Below the pieces are notes generated by a model. It was not told the origin of the DNA, did no database searches, and worked only from the letters and a program-made list of their open reading frames with translations. Below, in pieces: positions 1-8,638 of a stretch of 64,000 nt of DNA. The stretch covers positions 62,001 through 126,000 of the forward strand of contig CAMDSH010000001.1 of NCBI GenBank assembly GCA_945907045.1, given 5' to 3'. The stretch is from Rhizobium sp. Q54. GTDB lineage: Bacteria; Pseudomonadota; Alphaproteobacteria; Rhizobiales; Xanthobacteraceae. The translations under genes and the position numbers were made by a program. How positions within the stretch are numbered: position 1 is the stretch's first letter; each line of letters opens with the position of its first letter.

Positions 1-2
1 GC

Positions 3-131
3 AGCGATTATCCGTATGACATGGGCATGCTGGATTGCGTGCGCGACGTGCGCGCGCTGTCGATCCCGCAAGATCAACGCGATACGATCATCGGCAAGCA
101 CGCGAAAGCGATGCTGGAAGGACGCAAGTGA
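3..131 (+). CDS. Amidohydrolase family protein, C-terminal fragment
   Basis: Only the last 42 codons are in the window; the gene begins upstream. The visible tail opens with SDYPYDMG and ends with an IIGKHAKAMLEGRK helix. This matches the end of amidohydrolase-2 (ACMSD-like) metal-dependent hydrolases, where the Asp of an SD(W/Y)P motif is a metal ligand and a final 'I..NA..LL' helix closes the barrel. Such enzymes decarboxylate or hydrolyse aromatic or lactone intermediates. Its stop overlaps the GTG start of the next gene, so the two are probably co-transcribed and translationally coupled. The substrate cannot be told from this fragment. Confidence 0.7.
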   Translation, partial: SDYPYDMGMLDCVRDVRALSIPQDQRDTIIGKHAKAMLEGRK

Positions 132-1207
132 AAGACGACACCAAGGCGCCGCAAAAGCCAATTGCTGCGAAGGCCGTCGCCGGGTTGATTACGGATTCGC
201 TTAAAGCCGCAGGGCTGCCGCCGGACGATGCGGTGAAATGCGCCGAGCTTATTCTGGAGGCCGATCTCATCGGCGCGGATGCGCACGGCGTGTTCCGCCT
301 GCCGCAATATGTCACGCGGCTTAAATTGGGCTCCACCAATCCGCGCCCCAGCATCAAGGTCAATCGCACCGCGCCGGCCACTGCGCTCGTCGATGGCGAC
401 AACGGCATGGGTCATCTTGTCGTCGCGCGCGCGGCGGAAACCGCCATCGAGATGGCGCGCGAATGTGGCGTCGCCTGGGTCGGCTGCCGCATGTCGGGAC
501 ATGCGGGCGCCGCCGGTGTTTATGCCGCGTTGCCGCTGAGAGCCGACATGATCGGAATTTATTCGGCGGTGGCGAACGCCAATCACATGCCGCTCGCCGG
601 CGGCGCCGAACCGCTGCTCGGCACCAATCCGCTGGCGATTGCGATTCCGGCCGGCGAAGAGCCGCCGCTGGTGCTCGACATTGCCACCTCGATTGTCTCC
701 TACGGCACCATCAAGAATCACAAATTGCAAAACCGTCCGCTGCAAGGCGACTGGATGATCGATCCCAAGACGGGGGCCGCGGTCACCGATCCGCAGAAAA
801 GCGCCGAGGCGCTGCTGTTGCCGATGGCGGGTTACAAGGGCGCGGGGCTGGCACTGATGCTCGGCCTGCTCGGCGGCACTCTCAACGGCGCGCTGTTCGG
901 CCGCGACTGCGTCGATTTCAATTTGGAGCCCGGCAAGGTCACCAACACCGGGCAGTTCGTGATTGCGCTCGATCCGAGAAAATTTCTCAAGCTCGAGGAA
1001 TTCAAATCGGAAGTGGACCGGCACATCCGCAGCTTGCGCGATTCCAGGCCGCTGCCGGGCCATGATGCCGTGCGTCTGCCGGGTGAGCAGCGCGCCAAGC
1101 GGCGTGCAACGCGGTTGCGGGACGGCTTGATACTGCCGCCCGAGCTGATTGCGCAACTCGACAAGCTGGCTGCGGAATTGAATGTGAAGCCGCTGCGCGA
1201 GCGCTAA
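128..1207 (+). CDS. Ldh_2 family malate/L-lactate-type dehydrogenase
   Basis: Predicted NAD(P)-dependent oxidoreductase of the Ldh_2 (malate/L-sulfolactate/ureidoglycolate dehydrogenase) family, 359 aa, near the usual 330-360. Family signatures visible: an ADLIGADAHGVFRLPQY segment near residue 45, a G-x-GH motif, SGHAGAAGVYA, the NP-LAIAIP stretch and the GYKGAGLALM glycine-rich segment near residue 240. The GTG at 128 is chosen because a GGAAGGA ribosome site lies 6-12 bases upstream and it overlaps the preceding stop; an ATG at 35 would sit inside the upstream gene. Coupling to an amidohydrolase, and the Bug receptor that converges on it, suggest 2-hydroxyacid catabolism. The exact substrate is unknown. 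Confidence 0.88.
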   Translation: MKDDTKAPQKPIAAKAVAGLITDSLKAAGLPPDDAVKCAELILEADLIGADAHGVFRLPQYVTRLKLGSTNPRPSIKVNRTAPATALVDGDNGMGHLVVARAAETAIEMARECGVAWVGCRMSGHAGAAGVYAALPLRADMIGIYSAVANANHMPLAGGAEPLLGTNPLAIAIPAGEEPPLVLDIATSIVSYGTIKNHKLQNRPLQGDWMIDPKTGAAVTDPQKSAEALLLPMAGYKGAGLALMLGLLGGTLNGALFGRDCVDFNLEPGKVTNTGQFVIALDPRKFLKLEEFKSEVDRHIRSLRDSRPLPGHDAVRLPGEQRAKRRATRLRDGLILPPELIAQLDKLAAELNVKPLRER

Positions 1208-1216
1208 AGGAAGCGG

Positions 1217-2203
1217 TTACTCCAGCTTGGCTCCGGTGTCCTTCACGACGCGCTTCCATTTCGCTGTTTCGGCGGCGAGATAGGCCTTGAATTCCTGCGG
1301 CGATTGGCTCGAGGTCGCCAGCATCCCGGCGTCATTCATCAGCTTGCGGGTCTTCGGGTCTTTCATCGTCTCGACGATGGCGGCGTGCAGCTTGACGACG
1401 ATCGGCTGTGGCGTGCCGGTGATAGCGAACAGCCCCTGCCACGATGAACTCACATTCTCCGGGAAGCCCTGCTCAATCATCGTCGGCACATCGGGCAACT
1501 GCTCAAGCCGGTTCCGGGTCGTCACCGCGAGGGCCTTGAGATTTCCGGACTTCACATGCCCGATTGCCGCCGAGAACGTGACGAACATCACATCGACATG
1601 ACCGGCGATAAGATCGTTGAGCGCAGGTCCGGCACCACCCTTGTAGGGGACTTGCAGCATGTCCAAACCGGCTGTGCGGCGGAATTGCTCCATCTCCAGC
1701 GTATTGAGCGTACTGATGCCGGACGCCCCATAATTGATCTTGCCCGGCCGCGCCTTCACATAGCCGATCATCTCCTTGATCGAGTTAGGCGGAAACTTGT
1801 TGCTGGCGACCAGAATGCCCGCGGTTTCCGCGGCGATTGAGACGGGTATGAAATCGCGTTCCGGCACCACGGCCAGGTCACGGTAGAAATTGGGATTGAT
1901 CGCGGTTGTCCCGACATTGCCGAAGAACAGCGTGTAGCCGTCGGGCGCCGCGCGCGCGGCCGTCTCCATGCCGATATTGCCGGCGGCGCCGCCGCGATTG
2001 TCGATCACGACCGGCTGGCCAAGCGCTTGCGACAAACCCGGCTGCATCATCCGCATTGCAATGTCGGTCGCTCCGCCCGGCGCGAACGGCACGATCACGC
2101 GGATCGGCTGAGAGGGATAGGCAGCTTGCGGCTGCGCGGGGCCAGTCGCGGCAAGGATGACAAACGCACCGGCGAAAAACGAAGCTGCGGTCCGTTTGCT
2201 CAT
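1217..2203 (-). CDS. Bug-family tripartite tricarboxylate transporter receptor
   Basis: Periplasmic solute-binding protein of the Bug/TctC family, 328 aa. A signal peptide (MSKRTAASFFAGAFVILAA) leads into the family opening YPSQPIRVIVPFAPGGATD. Further family marks are the VVIDNRGGAAGNIG loop, YGASG and the VPYKGGAGPALNDLIAGHVD ligand-binding segment. Bug proteins bind small carboxylates and deliver them to TctAB membrane partners, but no tctA or tctB gene is in the window, so it is an orphan receptor here. It lies 43 bases downstream of two Gfo/Idh/MocA dehydrogenases on the same strand and may bring in their substrate. The family is clear; the ligand is not. Confidence 0.93.
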   Translation of the reverse strand: MSKRTAASFFAGAFVILAATGPAQPQAAYPSQPIRVIVPFAPGGATDIAMRMMQPGLSQALGQPVVIDNRGGAAGNIGMETAARAAPDGYTLFFGNVGTTAINPNFYRDLAVVPERDFIPVSIAAETAGILVASNKFPPNSIKEMIGYVKARPGKINYGASGISTLNTLEMEQFRRTAGLDMLQVPYKGGAGPALNDLIAGHVDVMFVTFSAAIGHVKSGNLKALAVTTRNRLEQLPDVPTMIEQGFPENVSSSWQGLFAITGTPQPIVVKLHAAIVETMKDPKTRKLMNDAGMLATSSQSPQEFKAYLAAETAKWKRVVKDTGAKLE

Positions 2204-2246
2204 GGCATTGCCCGCATGTTTCTCGCCTTGTCAGCCGGGAAAATTG

Positions 2247-3362
2247 TCAGGCCGCGCTGAGTTCTTCCAAAGGATCGAGCGGCAGTTTCACAGGTTGCTT
2301 GCGCTTGGCGGAAAGGTCGAGCGCCTTGGTAAGCATCAAATTGCGGTGCGCCTCTTCGACCGTGGCGGCCGGGGTAGGCAGGCCGAGCGCGACGCGGTTG
2401 AGCCAGCTGACGGTTTCTTCCGCCATCGGCCCGCGCAATTCGCCGAGCGCCATGTCGCCGGGCGGATAGCTGCCCATGAAATCGACGAGCCGGCTCGCAT
2501 CCGGGTTGTAGCCCTCGCCTTGCGCCTTCGAGACCGCGAGCACGATGTCGCGGTGCGTGTCGTCGATGGTGAGCACACCGGTGGTGCCGACGATGCCGAC
2601 GTCGAGCGAATACACCGCGCCCGGCCAGGTGACCGGCAGCGCCCAGGAAATGTTGAGGTGATAGACGGTGCCGTCGCTGAAATTGATCATGCCGGCGGTG
2701 GCGTCGATGCCCTTGTACGCCGGGCCGAGCACCTTATCGATCGAGCGCGCGTAGCAATCGACCGGCGTTTTTCCCTCCAGGCACCACATGCAGATGTCGA
2801 GCGCGTGCGTGCCGGAGATCACCATCGGCGAAATGGTTGATGGATCGTCGGTGCGCTTGTAGTTGTCGATGGCGACCAGCCGGTTCATGAACGCGCGCGA
2901 AGTCACCATCGTGACATCGCCGAGCGCGCCGGTGCGGCATTTTTCCTTGGCGGCTAGCCAGCGGCGGCGGAAGCGCTGCGTGTAACCGACGACGGCATCG
3001 AGCTTCGCGTCCTTGATGGCTTTGAGCACGCGCGCGGATTCGGCAAGGTTCGTCGCCAGCGGCTTCTCGATCAGCATCGGCACGCCGCGCTCGACCGCGG
3101 CCATGATCGGATCGACGTGCAGATGCTCGTCGGTGGCGATGATGACGCAGGTCACCTCGGGGCGCCGCATCAGTTCGCGATGGTCCTGCGTGACAAAGTC
3201 AGCGCCGATTTTGCCAGCAACTTCGCCGGCGCGGTTCGGATTTTTCTCCGCAAGCCCGATCCATTCGACGGAAGGATGCCGCGCCGCGACCTCGCCGCGA
3301 AACAGACCGACGCGGCCGCCGCCGATGATCGCAAGCCCGATTCCCTTGGCGGATTTTTTCAT
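2247..3362 (-). CDS. Gfo/Idh/MocA family oxidoreductase
   Basis: NAD(P)-dependent sugar- or polyol-type dehydrogenase of the Gfo/Idh/MocA family, 371 aa. The Rossmann fold is marked by AIIGGGRVG (residues 11-19), and the catalytic EKP motif is at residues 99-101 after a TDEHLHVD segment. The C-terminal alpha/beta domain follows, with GTHALDICMW supplying a conserved His. Its ATG overlaps the stop of the upstream Gfo gene by four bases (ATGA), so the pair is translationally coupled. Two non-identical Gfo enzymes in tandem usually act on successive or epimeric substrates. With the Bug receptor downstream, an organic acid or cyclitol pathway is plausible but inferred. Confidence 0.9.
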   Translation of the reverse strand: MKKSAKGIGLAIIGGGRVGLFRGEVAARHPSVEWIGLAEKNPNRAGEVAGKIGADFVTQDHRELMRRPEVTCVIIATDEHLHVDPIMAAVERGVPMLIEKPLATNLAESARVLKAIKDAKLDAVVGYTQRFRRRWLAAKEKCRTGALGDVTMVTSRAFMNRLVAIDNYKRTDDPSTISPMVISGTHALDICMWCLEGKTPVDCYARSIDKVLGPAYKGIDATAGMINFSDGTVYHLNISWALPVTWPGAVYSLDVGIVGTTGVLTIDDTHRDIVLAVSKAQGEGYNPDASRLVDFMGSYPPGDMALGELRGPMAEETVSWLNRVALGLPTPAATVEEAHRNLMLTKALDLSAKRKQPVKLPLDPLEELSAA

Positions 3363-4450
3363 ATGTTCAGGCCTGCGCGATTTTTCGCCTTAAGCTCCGC
3401 GATCCCGGAAATCGTTTCGTTGGTCAGCGGCAGATCGATCGGCTCGTTGCGGTCGGCGGATAAATCAGCCGCACTGTAGGTTTCCATCACACGGCGCGCG
3501 CTTTCCGGCGTCACCATCACCGCGCTGTTGCGGATGCAGGCTTCCAGGAAATAGATGGTCTCCGGCCCGATGCCGCCGGCGAAGACATGATCGACCTGCT
3601 CGCCCGGCATGGTCGACATCGGAAATTCCTGCCCGCGCTTTTCGGTGTTGAGCCAGTTGTCGCGCTGGGTGTCGTCGAGCACCAGCGCGCCGTCGGTGCC
3701 GGTGATCTCGATCCAGGTCGAGCAGTAATTCGGAAAACTAGGCGGAAAATTCCAGCCGCCGCCGATCATCACGACGACGCCGTTGTCCATCGTCACGGTT
3801 GTGAACATAACGTCGTGCGAACCGTTCACCGGCTTCATGTAGCCGTAGGCGCCCTGGCTGTAGACGCGCACGGGCTTTGCCGGCTCCAGCAGCCAGAACA
3901 CGAAGTCGAGATCGTGCGTCGATTCCATCACGACAGGAGAAAGCCGCACGCGGCCTGCGATTTTTTTCCCCAAATCGCGCGAGAGATGCCGGCTGACCAG
4001 CACCGACACGACATTGCCGAGCGTGCCGTCGGTGATCTTCTTTTTGGCGTAGGCGATCTTCGGATTGAACCGCTGCGAATAACCGATGGTGAATTTGAGA
4101 TTGTTGCGTTTGGAAATCTGGATCAGCTCGTCGGCTTCCCACAATTCGAGCGCTATCGGCTTTTCCAGCATTACGTTCTTGCCGCCCTTCAGGCAGTCGC
4201 GCGCGATCGGATAGTGGTTCGCCTCCGGCGTCGTCGAGACGTAGACGACCGAGATGTTCGGATTGTTGATGATGTCGTTGTAATCGGGTGTTGCGGTCGC
4301 GGGTTTGTACTTTGCCTTTACCTCGGCGAGCCGGTCCGGCTTGATATCGCACAAATGCAATTTGTCGACGAGAGCCGTTCGCGACAGCGCTTCCGCGCGC
4401 AAACCGCCGATCCAACCGACGCCGATGACCCCAACTTCAACAGTTTTCAC
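3359..4450 (-). CDS. Gfo/Idh/MocA family oxidoreductase
   Basis: First gene of the Gfo-Gfo-Bug operon; 363 aa. The nucleotide-binding motif GVIGVGWIGG is at residues 7-16 and the catalytic EKP at residues 96-98, followed by the C-terminal oxidoreductase domain with STHDLDFVFWLL near residue 180. Start is GTG at 4450, supported by AAGGA eight bases upstream; there is no better ATG. The gene overlaps its downstream paralogue by four bases. It resembles that paralogue in organisation but not closely in sequence, so this is an old duplication or separate recruitment. Substrate not identifiable. Confidence 0.9.
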   Translation of the reverse strand: MKTVEVGVIGVGWIGGLRAEALSRTALVDKLHLCDIKPDRLAEVKAKYKPATATPDYNDIINNPNISVVYVSTTPEANHYPIARDCLKGGKNVMLEKPIALELWEADELIQISKRNNLKFTIGYSQRFNPKIAYAKKKITDGTLGNVVSVLVSRHLSRDLGKKIAGRVRLSPVVMESTHDLDFVFWLLEPAKPVRVYSQGAYGYMKPVNGSHDVMFTTVTMDNGVVVMIGGGWNFPPSFPNYCSTWIEITGTDGALVLDDTQRDNWLNTEKRGQEFPMSTMPGEQVDHVFAGGIGPETIYFLEACIRNSAVMVTPESARRVMETYSAADLSADRNEPIDLPLTNETISGIAELKAKNRAGLNI

Positions 4451-4523
4451 TTTCGGAATCCTTTTTCTTGAAGTTTTTTGCAGCCCTGTGGCCGCTTCAG
4501 CGCGCGCACACTAGCTTTTGCTA

Positions 4524-4637
4524 CCTCCCCCTGAAAGGGGGAGGTCGGCCGGCTGAGCGTAGCGAAGGCGGGCGGGTGGGGGTTAATCCAGCGCGGTGAT
4601 GACCCCCTCCCTAACCCTCCCCCTTTCAGGGGGAGGG
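4524..4637. repeat. Extragenic palindromic element, G/C-rich class
   Basis: Two 21-base arms, at 4524-4544 and 4617-4637, are exact reverse complements of each other. Each arm is itself a small hairpin of a five-C run and a five-G run around a short A- or T-containing loop. Between them lies a G-rich then C-rich stretch that can also pair, so the whole unit folds as a long cruciform. It sits in the 207-base gap between the CoA-transferase-like pair and the Gfo genes, all on the minus strand, and may act as a transcript end or mRNA stabiliser. It differs in sequence from the three other palindromic elements in the window. Confidence 0.85.
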
Positions 4638-4657
4638 AACTGAGAGCCGAGGGCGTT

Positions 4658-5419
4658 TCAGTCCGTGAAAGCGGTCTTGCCGACACCGAACACTTGGGCC
4701 GCGAATTGCGGATAGACCTCGGCCAGCTGCGGGGCGACGGTTTCGCGCATCAGTTTCAGCGTTGCGGGCGAGGGCGGCGTGGTCGTTGGCACCTGCGCCG
4801 GCCGGTCGAAGTCGAAAGCCGTGTTCTCGATCACCTCCTCCACCGTGTGTTCGGGATGCACGCTGTCGAGGCGGAAGCGTTTGCGTTTGGGATCGAACGA
4901 GAAGAAGCAGCGGTTGGTGACCAGCGCGACCGGCCCGCCGGTGCGGAATACATTTGGCGCGCTCACGCCCGGCGCACTGATAAAATCTACTTTCTCAACC
5001 AGCGTTCGGCGCGAATGCTCGACGCGGAACAAAATCACCTTCGGCACGACGTAATACAAATATGACGAACCGAACGATCCGGGAAAGCGCACTTTCGGAT
5101 TGTCGTATTCGCCGATGCTCACCAGATTGATGTTGCCTTCGCCGTCGATCTGCCCGCCGGAAAGAAAGAACACATCGATGCGGCCTTGCCCCGCGCAATC
5201 GAAAAGTTCGCGCGCGCCGTCGGTGAAAAAATTATGTTTGCGGCTTTGCAGCAGCGAGACGTAAGGCTTGCCCTTTCCACGCTCGCGAGCCAGCAGTGCG
5301 GCGGTAGCCGGGATAGGTGACGCATTGCCGACAGCGACATGGCGGGAATCGCCGATCAGGTCCGCGATCACGGATGAGAGCAGTTCCTCGTCGCGGATGT
5401 CAGGCGGCGCGCCGTTCAT
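4658..5419 (-). CDS. CoA-transferase family I-like subunit B
   Basis: Partner of the adjacent subunit A; about 253 aa, as in glutaconate CoA-transferase beta or IpdB-type subunits. The fold is marked by VFFLSGGQIDGEGNINLVSIG, then GGPVALVTNRCFFSF and the late SVHPEHTVEEVIENTAFDF segment found near the end of these subunits. The ATG at 5419 is preferred because GAAAG lies eight bases upstream; an in-frame ATG at 5425 is only two bases from it. The start overlaps the end of subunit A. The position where family I enzymes carry the catalytic Glu reads LLQSRKHNFF, with no Glu, so the chemistry may not be ordinary CoA transfer. Confidence 0.82.
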   Translation of the reverse strand: MNGAPPDIRDEELLSSVIADLIGDSRHVAVGNASPIPATAALLARERGKGKPYVSLLQSRKHNFFTDGARELFDCAGQGRIDVFFLSGGQIDGEGNINLVSIGEYDNPKVRFPGSFGSSYLYYVVPKVILFRVEHSRRTLVEKVDFISAPGVSAPNVFRTGGPVALVTNRCFFSFDPKRKRFRLDSVHPEHTVEEVIENTAFDFDRPAQVPTTTPPSPATLKLMRETVAPQLAEVYPQFAAQVFGVGKTAFTD

Positions 5420-6218
5420 AAACATATCTTTCGAGATAATCGGCGAAGCCTTCCGTCGTGGCCGCCATCCGTGCGTATTCGGCGAGATGATCGGCGTCGG
5501 CGGCATAATGATCGGGCAGCGGCAGCGGCCAGGCGCCGCGCGGCGCGATGGCAACGCTCTCGACGTAAAATCCGGGGAGCGTTCCGGCCGCGAGCACCGG
5601 ATCGTCGAGCAATATGCCGTCGTACAACTTCTCGACGGTGACGACTGTCTTGATGGCAGCATGCGCCATCGTCGCGAGCTCGCGCTGCCGCCCGATCCAG
5701 ACATTGCCGTTGCGGTCGGCCATCGGCGCGTGGATCAGGGCCACGTCGGGCTTGAGCGCGGGCAGCAGCACGATCGGATCGTCGTCGCCGAAAGGGCTGT
5801 CGATCAGCTTCCAGTCCTTGCGAAACTTCAAAACGTCGGAGCCGACGAGCCCGCGCAGCGGCATGAATGGCACGCCCTTTTCCGCCGCCTGCAGCGCGGC
5901 ATGCAGCGCCGGGCAGGTCGCGTCCTTCATGCGGATCGTGCCTTTGGTGATGGCTTCGGAAAAGCGCGGTGCCGGACCGAACTCGCCAAGGCTGACAGCG
6001 GAGGTTTCCAATGTCTCAACGCAACCGGCGCCGATCAGCAGGTCGGCTTGCAGGCTCGATGTCGGCAATGCGACCAGATGCAGCCGCTTGATGCCGCGCT
6101 TGATCAGCGCGCGGGTGGCGGCCATCGGCACGCCCGAGACTTCGCGCGGAACGACCAGCAGGCAGCCATCCTTGATGGGCGCGAGCGCGTCTTCAATCTG
6201 CGATGCAATAACCGGCAT
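5400..6218 (-). CDS. CoA-transferase family I-like subunit A
   Basis: 272 aa, first gene of a two-gene unit whose second gene overlaps it by about 20 bases. Recognisable family features are GVPFMPLRGLVGSDVL in the middle, the ALKPDVALIHAPMADRNGNV strand-turn typical of subunit A, and the EKLYDG loop (usually EE/EKLV). Length and arrangement match glutaconate CoA-transferase alpha and IpdA. No signal peptide, so cytoplasmic. Known relatives move CoA between short acids or, for IpdAB, hydrolyse a ring of a CoA thioester. Which applies cannot be fixed from the sequence. Confidence 0.83.
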   Translation of the reverse strand: MPVIASQIEDALAPIKDGCLLVVPREVSGVPMAATRALIKRGIKRLHLVALPTSSLQADLLIGAGCVETLETSAVSLGEFGPAPRFSEAITKGTIRMKDATCPALHAALQAAEKGVPFMPLRGLVGSDVLKFRKDWKLIDSPFGDDDPIVLLPALKPDVALIHAPMADRNGNVWIGRQRELATMAHAAIKTVVTVEKLYDGILLDDPVLAAGTLPGFYVESVAIAPRGAWPLPLPDHYAADADHLAEYARMAATTEGFADYLERYVYERRAA

Positions 6219-6231
6219 TCCACACCACTAT

Positions 6232-6321
6232 GTCATGGCCGGGCTTGTCCCGGCCATCCCGCTAACAAGGCACGAGCCCTGCCATCATAAGCGGGATCAC
6301 CGGGACAAGCCCGGCGATGAC
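6232..6321. repeat. REP-like palindromic element, family 2 copy 1
   Basis: Two 32-base arms at 6232-6263 and 6290-6321 are near-perfect reverse complements with a few mismatches. Each carries GTCAT..CCGGGCTTGTCCCGG..ATCCCGCT-like sequence, which contains its own hairpin. The unit fills most of the gap between subunit A and the molybdenum hydroxylase. The same family occurs at 30468-30557 and, in diverged form, at 55858-55940. No transposase is nearby, as is usual for short non-autonomous elements of this kind. Confidence 0.88.
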
Positions 6322-6338
6322 GGTGAAATGCTGTCCGC

Positions 6339-8627
6339 TTAGGCCAGCGCCGCCTTCACCCGGTCGGGCGAGAACGGCACGCGGCGGATGCGCACGCCGG
6401 TGGCGTCGAAGATCGCGTTGGCGATGGCCGCGGCGATCGGGCGGATCGACGGCTCGCCCGCGCCGGAAGGAGCCACCTCGGGCCGGTTGATAAACACGCA
6501 ATCGACCGTCTGCGGCGTCTCGGTGATGTCGAGGATCGGGTAGCTGATCCAGTCGACGCTTGTGACGTTCTTGGTGTCGAACTTCACTTCTTCCCACAGC
6601 GTGCGGCTGACGCCCTGCACGATGTTGCCTTCGATGGTGTGCAGCAGCCCGTCCGGGTTGATGATTTGTCCGCAATCGTGCGCGACCGTGAATTTGCGGG
6701 CCCATATCTTGCCGGTGCTGCGGTCGATATCGACTTCGGCGACGATGGCGCAGCGCGTGCCGTTACGCTGCGAATAGGCCATTCCGCGGCCGGAGACCTT
6801 GGCGCCGGTCTGGTCCTTGCGCGGCGAGGGCCGTGTCTGCCAGCCGGCTTTCTCCGCCGCCGCCTTGATCACCGCGATGTCGCGCGGGTCTTTCACGTGC
6901 CGCAGGCGGAACTCCACCGGATCGGCGTTGAGCGCGGCTGCGACCTCGTCGATGAACGACTCGCTGGCGAAATGAATCTGCGGTCCGACCGGATCGCGCA
7001 AATGCGCGCCGCGCAGCGGCGAGCCGCGGTCGAGCAGCGGCGCGATCGTCTCCCACGCCATGCGTTTGTTGTCGAACTCGTAGGATTCGGCGGGAACGCC
7101 AAACCCGTCGGCGGACTTGAGTTCCGTGCCAAGGAAGTGGCCGGCCAGCGTGTCTTTCGGCGCGCCGCCGTTGGTGTTGACGTCAATGCGCGAGAAGCCC
7201 TTGCTGGTGAACTCGTAAGCAATCATCTTGCCGGAAGCATCGATCGCCGCGCGCGCGCGATGGATCGAGGCGGGGCCTTTCGGATCCCAGCCGGTGCCTT
7301 GTTCCCGCATGTATTGCACGCGCACCGGCTTGCCGACCGCACGCGCCATGACGGCAGCATCCATCGCTGCGTCGTCGGCGTCGCTGCGGCCATAGGAGCC
7401 GGGCCCGACCACCCAGATTGAACGCACCTTTTCCACCGGGATGCTGAGCACGAGTGCGATGCCATTCTGCACGAAGTGCGGCTTCTGCGAGCCGGTCCAG
7501 CACGTCACCTCGCCGTTTTTGATCTCGACCGTGGCGCAGGCTGGGCCCATGCAGGCGTGTGACTGGAAGGGCCACTCATACTCGGCCTCCACCACGCGCG
7601 CGGCGGTCTTGAATGCTTCGTCGACATTGCCGGCTTCCTTGCCGCCGATCTCGCGCTTCCGCACGGGAGCCTTGCGGATATGGTCGTAGAGCGCGGCTTG
7701 CTCCGGGAATGGCGGCTTGGCGTCTGACCACTCGACCTTGAGTTTTTCAGCTGCGCGGATTGCGTCCCATTCCTTGTCGGCGACGACGCCGAGGAAGGCT
7801 TTTTCCCACACCACCTTGGCGCCGGGAATGTCCTTGATCGAGTTCTCATCGATCTTCACCGGCACGGCGCCCGCGATGACCGGGCGGATCATGCGTCCGT
7901 GCACCATGCCCGGCACCTTCACGTCGGTGCAGAAATCTTCCTGGCAGAACACCTTTGGGGCGATGTCCTCGCGCTTGATCGGCTGGCCGACGATTTTGTA
8001 TTCGCTTGGCTTCTTGGGCTGTGCCTTGCCGGGCGCGTAAAGCGTGTTGCCGATCTGCTTATTCCACTCCAGTTGCACATTGAAGTATTTGCCGCCGATC
8101 ATTTGCGCGTAGGAAACTTTCTTCGAAGCATCGTTTCTGGTGCTTACAATGCCGTCATTGACCGTGAGCTGATCGGCTGGCGTGCTGAGCAGTCCAGATG
8201 CCATCTCGACCAGCACGCGGCGCGCTTCCGCCGCCGCCATGCGCATCTGTTTTCCGCCGAGCTGGATGCCGGTCGATCCGGAGGCACCGCCCTGATTCAC
8301 GCTGGTGCCGGTGTCGCCCATGATGACCTTTACGCTCTTGAACGGCACATCGAGCTCTTCCGCCACCATCTGGCCAATGGAAACGAAGAGTCCCTGGCCC
8401 ATGTCCATCTTGCCGAAGAATGCGGAGATGCTGCCGTCGGCGTTCACCGCGATGTAGGACGACAGTTGATCCGGCGTGAGCGGCGGTTTTGCCCCTTGCG
8501 CGTAAGCCGATTGCATCGAGAGCAGCGTGTCGAGCGATATGCCTGCGCCGATGGAAACGACGAGGGCGCCGCCGCCCATAAGCATCGAGCGGCGGGTGAA
8601 GGCGGAATTCTTTTCGATCTTTGTCAT
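6339..8627 (-). CDS. Molybdopterin-binding subunit of an IorB-type hydroxylase
   Basis: Large subunit (762 aa) of a xanthine-oxidase-family molybdenum hydroxylase of the isoquinoline 1-oxidoreductase beta type. The N-terminus has a twin-arginine signal (TRRSMLM at residues 11-17, then a hydrophobic stretch ending SAYAQ), so the folded enzyme is exported, as known for this subfamily. Cofactor-binding segments include GKMDMGQGLFVSIGQ, GGASGSTGIQLGG and the C-terminal GAGEPS with the expected catalytic Glu. The start at 8627 follows a strong GAGGGGGAGC site; an upstream in-frame ATG at 8810 lies inside iorA. It is 11 bases downstream of the 2Fe-2S subunit. Expected reaction: hydroxylation of an N-heterocycle or aldehyde; substrate unknown. 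Confidence 0.92.
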   Translation of the reverse strand: MTKIEKNSAFTRRSMLMGGGALVVSIGAGISLDTLLSMQSAYAQGAKPPLTPDQLSSYIAVNADGSISAFFGKMDMGQGLFVSIGQMVAEELDVPFKSVKVIMGDTGTSVNQGGASGSTGIQLGGKQMRMAAAEARRVLVEMASGLLSTPADQLTVNDGIVSTRNDASKKVSYAQMIGGKYFNVQLEWNKQIGNTLYAPGKAQPKKPSEYKIVGQPIKREDIAPKVFCQEDFCTDVKVPGMVHGRMIRPVIAGAVPVKIDENSIKDIPGAKVVWEKAFLGVVADKEWDAIRAAEKLKVEWSDAKPPFPEQAALYDHIRKAPVRKREIGGKEAGNVDEAFKTAARVVEAEYEWPFQSHACMGPACATVEIKNGEVTCWTGSQKPHFVQNGIALVLSIPVEKVRSIWVVGPGSYGRSDADDAAMDAAVMARAVGKPVRVQYMREQGTGWDPKGPASIHRARAAIDASGKMIAYEFTSKGFSRIDVNTNGGAPKDTLAGHFLGTELKSADGFGVPAESYEFDNKRMAWETIAPLLDRGSPLRGAHLRDPVGPQIHFASESFIDEVAAALNADPVEFRLRHVKDPRDIAVIKAAAEKAGWQTRPSPRKDQTGAKVSGRGMAYSQRNGTRCAIVAEVDIDRSTGKIWARKFTVAHDCGQIINPDGLLHTIEGNIVQGVSRTLWEEVKFDTKNVTSVDWISYPILDITETPQTVDCVFINRPEVAPSGAGEPSIRPIAAAIANAIFDATGVRIRRVPFSPDRVKAALA

Positions 8628-8638
8628 GGTGCTCCCCC

